From Erpobdella octoculata (lineage: Eukaryota; Annelida; Clitellata; Hirudinida; Erpobdellidae): a stretch of 64,000 nt of DNA. The notes under the pieces were generated by a model. The model saw only the letters and a list, made by a program, of their open reading frames with translations, did no database searches and was not told where the DNA came from. Each line of letters begins with the position of its first letter. The first letter of the stretch is position 1. Below, piece after piece: positions 58,891-64,000 of the stretch. Made by a program: the position numbers and the translations under genes. The stretch is taken from assembly GCA_963978895.1 (NCBI GenBank), contig OZ022247.1, positions 5,443,266-5,507,265 on the forward strand, read 5' to 3'.

Positions 58891-59735
58891 TTATCAATAT
58901 CATCTTTTGTACTGATTTCCTTTTTCTTCTCTCCTATCAGCTTCCTGCACTCCTCTCTGTCCTCTTTGGACAAGTCGTGGCTCAAAATAACCTTCCTGTA
59001 TAATTCAGATTTTTTAAGCTTGAAACTGTTCTCTAGAATCATGTTTTTAGCATTCATTCCAATCAACTTGATAAGAACTGGTCTTGGCTTCTGATCCCCA
59101 TCAAGTTTTTTACCCATCCTAAACACATCACCCACATCTTTCTCCATATCCTGTCCAGTGATTTCCAAAATGATTTTCAGAACAATGTCTTTATCTTTTA
59201 TTTTTGAATTAGCCATCTCTGGCACATTGAAAGCCACAATATTATTTTTTCTTCTTTGTCTATCACTGTTGACATCAATTGAAGTCTTAGCAACATCCAC
59301 AGTTCTCTGGACAATTTTCATGTCTGTAGCCAACAGTTCAACTTTATCTTTGAACAAGTCAGACCAAGTTTTAGTTGATTTACTACTTTCTTCGTGTCTA
59401 GCAGCAGATTCTTTATTTATCTCGAGCAAATTTACCATTAATTTCTCCATTTGACATCTCTGCAATTTGAGGGCTTCATCAACCACTTCCGACTTTTTCA
59501 AAAGAGTTTTGACATCTTCGGAAGTCGCCATATCTTCCTTTAGAGCACATTTTATGTCGTTAACTTTTCCCATCAGATCGACAACACATTCTTCAATTCT
59601 ACGAGAACTCAGCAGTGATTTCAAACTATCAATGTTTTCCTTCGCACATTTATCGCAAATGTGGAGCCCGAGTTTAGAAGCGGCGTCCGAAGCGTCAAAT
59701 TTACTTTCCTTTTTGCGTAAACCTTCCGCCATCAT
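58821..59735 (-). CDS. LINE ORF1 protein (304 aa)
   Basis: The start is the first of two adjacent ATGs (MMAEGLRKKESKF). ORF1 proteins bind LINE RNA and act as chaperones. Seen here: an N-terminal Cys pair in LHICDKCAKENIDSL, a long helical, probably coiled-coil centre (about residues 40-150), and a C-terminal RNA-binding-like half with RKNNIVAFNVPEM, VFRMGKKLDGDQKPRPVLIK and SHDLSKEDREECRKLIGEKK. It ends in VVTHRRQNL. The order matches ORF1p of CR1/Tx-like LINEs. Confidence 0.88.
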   Translation of the reverse strand: MMAEGLRKKESKFDASDAASKLGLHICDKCAKENIDSLKSLLSSRRIEECVVDLMGKVNDIKCALKEDMATSEDVKTLLKKSEVVDEALKLQRCQMEKLMVNLLEINKESAARHEESSKSTKTWSDLFKDKVELLATDMKIVQRTVDVAKTSIDVNSDRQRRKNNIVAFNVPEMANSKIKDKDIVLKIILEITGQDMEKDVGDVFRMGKKLDGDQKPRPVLIKLIGMNAKNMILENSFKLKKSELYRKVILSHDLSKEDREECRKLIGEKKKEISTKDDIDKWVFRLRGQPGGFYVVTHRRQNL

Positions 59736-59767
59736 ATGTATTAATTACTTTGCAATAATTAATAGCA

Positions 59768-60231
59768 AAATTCTATTAAATAACTTTTAGTTATCGCCAA
59801 TAATGCAGTAAAATGATAGAGCAAATATTTGTTTACCGCACACGTTATCGCCCAACAACAAATAATATAAGTTTCATTAACAATTTCATTTTTCTATGTA
59901 ACAAGGAGTCAGAATAATGGGACACTGCAGCGAAAATGAAGTTAAAACAATCTTCACACAGTGCGTTCCATCAGAAATGATTTAATTTCCTCAGGCAAAG
60001 ATGAAAATGTACAAAGTGCAACAGGAGGGGATGGTAAAACCAGTTTATTGTTTACGATTTATGTGGATGGTTCTTTTATCGTATTTTCGATGACCACAGA
60101 ATTAAAATAAAAACACACACCACATTTAAACATGAGAGCCAAGTTCAAAACAGCTGTCAGTTCTTAATTAATTAATCTTGTAAAAATTCCTACACAAAAA
60201 TGGATGCATATAAACATTTAAAAACATAAAA
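59768..60231. other. Region between the LINE and the reductase stop codon
   Basis: Should contain the 3' UTR of the minus-strand reductase gene and possibly 5' UTR of the LINE. No other gene is seen. Confidence 0.4.
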
Positions 60232-63200
60232 TTAAAAGTCAGCATCAAGAGTAAACGTGTGTGTTGAACTTGAACTCATGACACCCATTCGCTGATATTC
60301 CGCCACCCTTTTTTCAAAGAAATTCGTTTTTCCTTCCAGAGAGATGTTGTCCATAAAATCAAAAGGATTCTCTGAATTCCATATCTGTAAGAAATAGATG
60401 ACTTGAAAAATGAACCAAATCGATTTTGAAAAACGACCAGGTGGGGTTAAAAACATTTATTGGTTACACATTTTTAATGCAATTGTACTTGTAATTGATT
60501 TATTAAGAAAAAAAACTTCTGTAATCATTCCAATCATTCCACCTGATATTTTACGAAAAAGTGAGATAACAAAGCTATAAAAACTAATAAAATTCTCACC
60601 TTTTCACAGTTCAACTCTAGCAGAAGCCTATCAGCTACGAACTCGATATATTGACACATCAGTCTGCAATTCATGCCGATCAGATCAACCGGAAGTGCCT
60701 CCGTCAAGAATTCTTTCTCAATGTCGACGGCTTCTCGGATGAGATCGTGAACGACCGATTGTGTGGGAGTATTTTTTATGTGACGGAAGAGAAGGCACGC
60801 AAAGTCTGTGTGGAGACCCTGGATTGAATGAAACACACATTTATAAAATTATTAATCATCACAAAAAGAACAGAGTTCCAAAATCAGCTTCTTTGAACTC
60901 AAATATTTAACAGCAATATGTTCAAAACACTTCAATTTGACCTAAATATTCTAAAGCTGCTGAAGGTGCACTCAAGAATAATAACAATGTTCAAACACTT
61001 CAATATATCCAAAAATAAACCAAAACACTAAGCTGCCGAAGGTGCTCACAATAAATAAAAAAAGTAAAAAATAAATAAAAAACCTCGTCTCTACTGATGA
61101 GTTCATTGCTGAAAGTCAAACCAGGCATGATGCCTCTCTTTTTCAGCCAGAAGATGGAAGCGAACGATCCGGAGAAGAAGATTCCTTCGACGGCAGCGAA
61201 CGCCACCAGTCGGATCGCGAACGAACACGAATCATCTTCTATCCACTTCAGAGCCCACATCGCTTTCTTTGCTACACACGGAACGGTTTCGATGGCATTG
61301 AACAGCCTCATTCTGAAAAGGTTTTTTTTAAATAAGTAAATAATATAAATCTGAATTTTTAGAGCGCCAAGGCACGCGACTGAGGCGCCCTCAGACAACA
61401 TGAAGTGCAATTTATGCATCAAAAGCTGATTTATAATAATTTATATAAGATACTAACACACATTCAAAAACTCTTATAAATAAACATTATAATTTAACAC
61501 AAACCTTTCGCTAGTGTCTTGGATATAAGTATCTATTAAAAGACTGTACATCTCTGAATGTATATTTTCAATGGCTATCTGGAAACCGTAGAAACATCTT
61601 GCTTCGGGAATTTGAACTTCTTTGCTGAATCGATTGACCTGTTGAAATCATCTTAAATGTTTATTTGATTTAAAATTTCTTTAATTGCTGCTACCGAGAT
61701 GTAAATAAACAAAAAAGAAATAACAAAAAAAAACACACAATATAAAAAGTTATAAAAAAACACAGTTCATTGGGGTATTTAATAAGTTAAGAATATTAGC
61801 CATTTATTATCTATTTTAAATAAAACAATTGTTAATTTTTTGTAGTTTATTTACTCTACGATAAATTTTAATAGCTAACCAAGTTTTCATTGACGATGCC
61901 ATCACTGGCTGCAAAAAAAGCCAAGATGTGCGATACAAAACCCTTTTCATTATCGGTCAATTTGTTCCAATCTGACATGTCTTTCGAGAGATCAACTTCC
62001 TCAGTGGTCCAGAAAGATGCTTCTGCTTTCTTGTAAAAATTCCATATGTCGGGATACTTGATGGGGAAAAGAACAAAGCGACTGGGATTCGGACGAAGTA
62101 GAGGTTCATCTTCAATCGATGGAACCGTGGCTTTGGTTGGCTCCAGGACCTAGCAAATCACATTAGTAGAGCTTAACCAGATTTTCCATTAAAAAAACAA
62201 ATTTTAATCAAAATACTTGTTTAAATTAAACCGTTGATAGAAAAAATGTTTTGCTTAGTGCTATTAGCAAGCACTACGACTCTGAAAATTACTTCTGCAG
62301 TCCAATTTTTCCAATCACTAATTATCTAACTCCATATCATTTTTAACTATAGAATCTTCCCAAAATACCACCAGTAGTCATCTTATGAACCTTTCTTACA
62401 TCCCTTGTGGCAGCTTTTAAGAAAAATACAAGGACTTACACAAATTACTTCCGGAGATATATTCAACATTATTGGTATATTTTAAACTCAGTTTTAAAAT
62501 ATTTTCACCATCCAAGTTATTTTTAAGCAAATATAAAGCAGTTCGTGCTGTTGACAGTGCATGTACCATCACTCGATTTATTGATATAATTTAGAATCTC
62601 ACCTCATTTAAGCTTCTTTTGACAGCTTTCTTCTCTGGTGTCTTGAAATTGGTCTGCTCTTTCAGAGCTTTAATCGGTGAAGCAACAGCCTGAAATTGTG
62701 TTTTTAAGTGATAAAATCAAATAAATTTGAGAAAAAAACCTGACGGAGCTGAATTGTGAACGCCGCGTGGCTCTACTAAAAGTTACCAAAACTAATCATC
62801 TAGACTTCCAGCAGAACTAGTTTTGATTAGGCTTCGTATTTGACTTCAAAATTAACGCCAACTTTATGAAATGGCACAAATCAATACTATTAGGATCAGA
62901 GTTCGGTGAATAACTAGAAACTAAACTAAACTGATTAAATTAAGTGTAAATTTGCTTCTTAGCGCGTGACAGCATATCAGATCGATGTATCAAATTTACC
63001 GCGTGAACGCTGGAAAAACGTTTCCTTCGACATAATGAACTTTTTCACGAATCTTTTTCTTAAAAATAAAATTTAGTTTAGTGAAAAACACCAACCTGAA
63101 GAGCGTCGGCGCCGATCATGCACTTCTTTTCGGGCGGCTGTAAAATTGTAGACAAAAACATTTTCAACAATCGATAATAGGAGAAGGGGAATAAAACAGG

Positions 63201-63309
63201 CTGATAGATATGCTAGAATAGATTAACCTCTACAGCTAGAACTTACCGAATTTTCGTCGTTAAGATGCGTCTGATGAAAAGATTCGGTCACTTTCGTCGG
63301 AGTTTCCAT
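60232..63309 (-). CDS. RRM2: Ribonucleoside-diphosphate reductase small subunit (class Ia R2), 8 exons
   Basis: R2 holds the diiron-tyrosyl radical that R1 uses to convert ribonucleotides to deoxyribonucleotides for DNA synthesis; it is cytosolic. Minus-strand exons are 63247-63309, 63096-63137, 62603-62689, 61880-62149, 61505-61638, 61084-61312, 60600-60818 and 60232-60384. All are GT-AG with matching phases, giving 398 aa (human 389). Iron ligands are in place: Asp147 (FFAASDGIV), Glu178 and His181 (IENIHSEMY), Glu241 (AVEGIFFSG), Glu275 and His278 (SRDE/GLH). The radical Tyr is Tyr185. The C-terminus FTLDADF is the R1-binding tail. The N-terminal extension has SPIKALKE and VKRSLNE; the RSL lies where vertebrate R2 has a cyclin F-binding RxI/L motif. 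No KEN box is seen. It starts at the ATG METPTKV just downstream of the predicted promoter. Confidence 0.98.
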
Positions 63310-63361
63310 TTTTTTCTTAAACTTTAACAATCCCAAGTGATAAGGTCACACAGCCAGTTCT

Positions 63362-63414
63362 GCCGCCAAAAGATGTGCCAGTGTATTTATAGACTTAGAA
63401 ATGCCGCGCGAAAA
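63362..63414 (-). promoter_or_regulatory. Putative reductase promoter: TATA box with two E2F-like sites
   Basis: On the minus strand, TTTTCGCGC (63406-63414), TATAAATA (63384-63391) and TTTTGGCGGC (63362-63371) lie 97, 75 and 53 bases upstream of the ATG. Both G/C sites fit the E2F consensus TTTSSCGC or TTTGGCGG, and reductase R2 genes are classic E2F targets. A weaker CTGGCGGG lies near 63490 on the plus strand. Transcription would be expected to start near 63355. Confidence 0.6.
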
Positions 63415-63419
63415 TCGAA

Positions 63420-64000
63420 AGACTAGGCCAGCTGTGAACATAAGCTGTATGTTGGGCTATTGTGAAAATTATTCATTGCTCTCATTAATTTCAAATTCTG
63501 GCGGGTACGTGCCAACTTTTATTATTACTATTATTATTATATATTTCCAAAGGTGCAATTTTTCTAAATCCGTGGGTTTCCTTTTACATTAAAAGAACTT
63601 CTAATACTTTTAATTACTTTTCAAATAATAGATTTTAGGAAACACTTGACGCGTTCTAAAATTAGCTCGTGACGAGTGTACTTCATTTTAATAAAAATGT
63701 AATCAATGAAAGTTGTTATATAACTTGCTAATCTCGTCGTCTCTGCTGGTAAATAATAAATAATAACAACTACAAGTCCATTCCGCTGTCAAAGCAGCGG
63801 TTCAATCCCATTGAAGTTAATCAATCAGTCCGACTAATCGCATTGAATGGACACCTGGTGAATATGGACACAACGGTCATATAAGGATTATTTAGAATCG
63901 TGTATTACCTGCAGACCCGTATCATTATTAACACTCAAAAAGTGGGTCGTTCTTTGAGCTCAAGGGAAATCTTGGAAAGAAAACAAAACGAAGGTGATAA
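63420..64000. other. Upstream flank of the reductase gene
   Basis: No gene is recognised. A weak B-box-like GGTTCAATCCC lies near 63800 without an A box, so I do not call a SINE. Confidence 0.35.

Larger units (their letters stand above)
55862..59757 (-). mobile_element. Apparently complete CR1-group LINE
   Basis: The minus-strand element has ORF1, an overlapping ORF2, a short 3' UTR (55862-55965) and an (AAT)n tail (about 55848-55861). Both ORFs are open. AATAGCAA occurs at both outer edges (about 55834-55841 and 59760-59767). If it is a target duplication, the 5' UTR is only about 25 bp. Otherwise the 5' end lies further up, towards 60 kb. Confidence 0.85.

Noticed and set aside
63401..63592. 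Plus-strand ORF MPRENRKTRPAV upstream of the reductase gene
   Set aside because: Starts inside the predicted E2F site, has no recognisable domain, and its composition turns to poly-Ile; treated as chance.

Overview
The window is AT-rich nuclear DNA of an invertebrate animal. Three spliced host genes with GT-AG introns can be read exon by exon. There is also an intronless ETS-domain gene, and ETS factors are animal-specific. The rest is packed with eukaryotic transposons: hAT elements and MITEs, Helitrons, CR1/Jockey/I-type LINEs, tRNA-derived SINEs and a Ty3/gypsy fragment. I cannot name the species or phylum from the sequence.

Layout. 0-4 kb: the end of a hAT-type element, then a decayed Helitron helicase split by a hAT MITE, then that Helitron's 3' tail. 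4.7-11.5 kb (minus): a complete 12-exon kynurenine aminotransferase gene (431 aa) with a hAT element and a SINE in its largest intron. 12-20 kb: a repeat zone with about 340 bp of (TTTA)n, a truncated composite Helitron, a LINE 3' end, and a hAT inside a hAT inside a third terminal-inverted-repeat (TIR) element. 20.3 kb: tRNA-Lys(CUU). 21.1-31.9 kb (minus): a CP2/LSF-type grainyhead transcription factor of about 20 exons. 32.7-35.2 kb: a Helitron end and a hAT nested in a second hAT-like element. 35.8-40.2 kb: an RNase H-bearing LINE with one in-frame stop, split near its C-terminus by a composite Helitron. 40.5-42.5 kb: an alternating-dimer satellite, more Helitrons and (TA)n/(TG)n tracts. 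42.58-43.78 kb (plus): the ETS gene. 44-55 kb: SINE, minisatellites, Helitron tails, another composite Helitron, LINE fragments, a decayed hAT transposase and a gypsy integrase fragment. 55.9-59.76 kb (minus): a LINE with two intact ORFs. 60.2-63.3 kb (minus): a complete 8-exon ribonucleotide reductase small-subunit gene (398 aa) with a TATA box and E2F-like sites upstream.

The host genes do not form a pathway and are not an operon. The coherent story is transposon biology. Helitron insertions can be timed against their targets: one has a paralogous empty site about 760 bp away, and another restores a LINE reading frame when removed. One Helitron carries a second Helitron in inverse orientation at the same internal position in three copies, so the composite moved as a unit. 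Six hAT-type insertions keep perfect 8-bp target duplications.

Exon coordinates and phases were read by eye from the sequence. Family assignments rest on recognised motifs, not on database searches.
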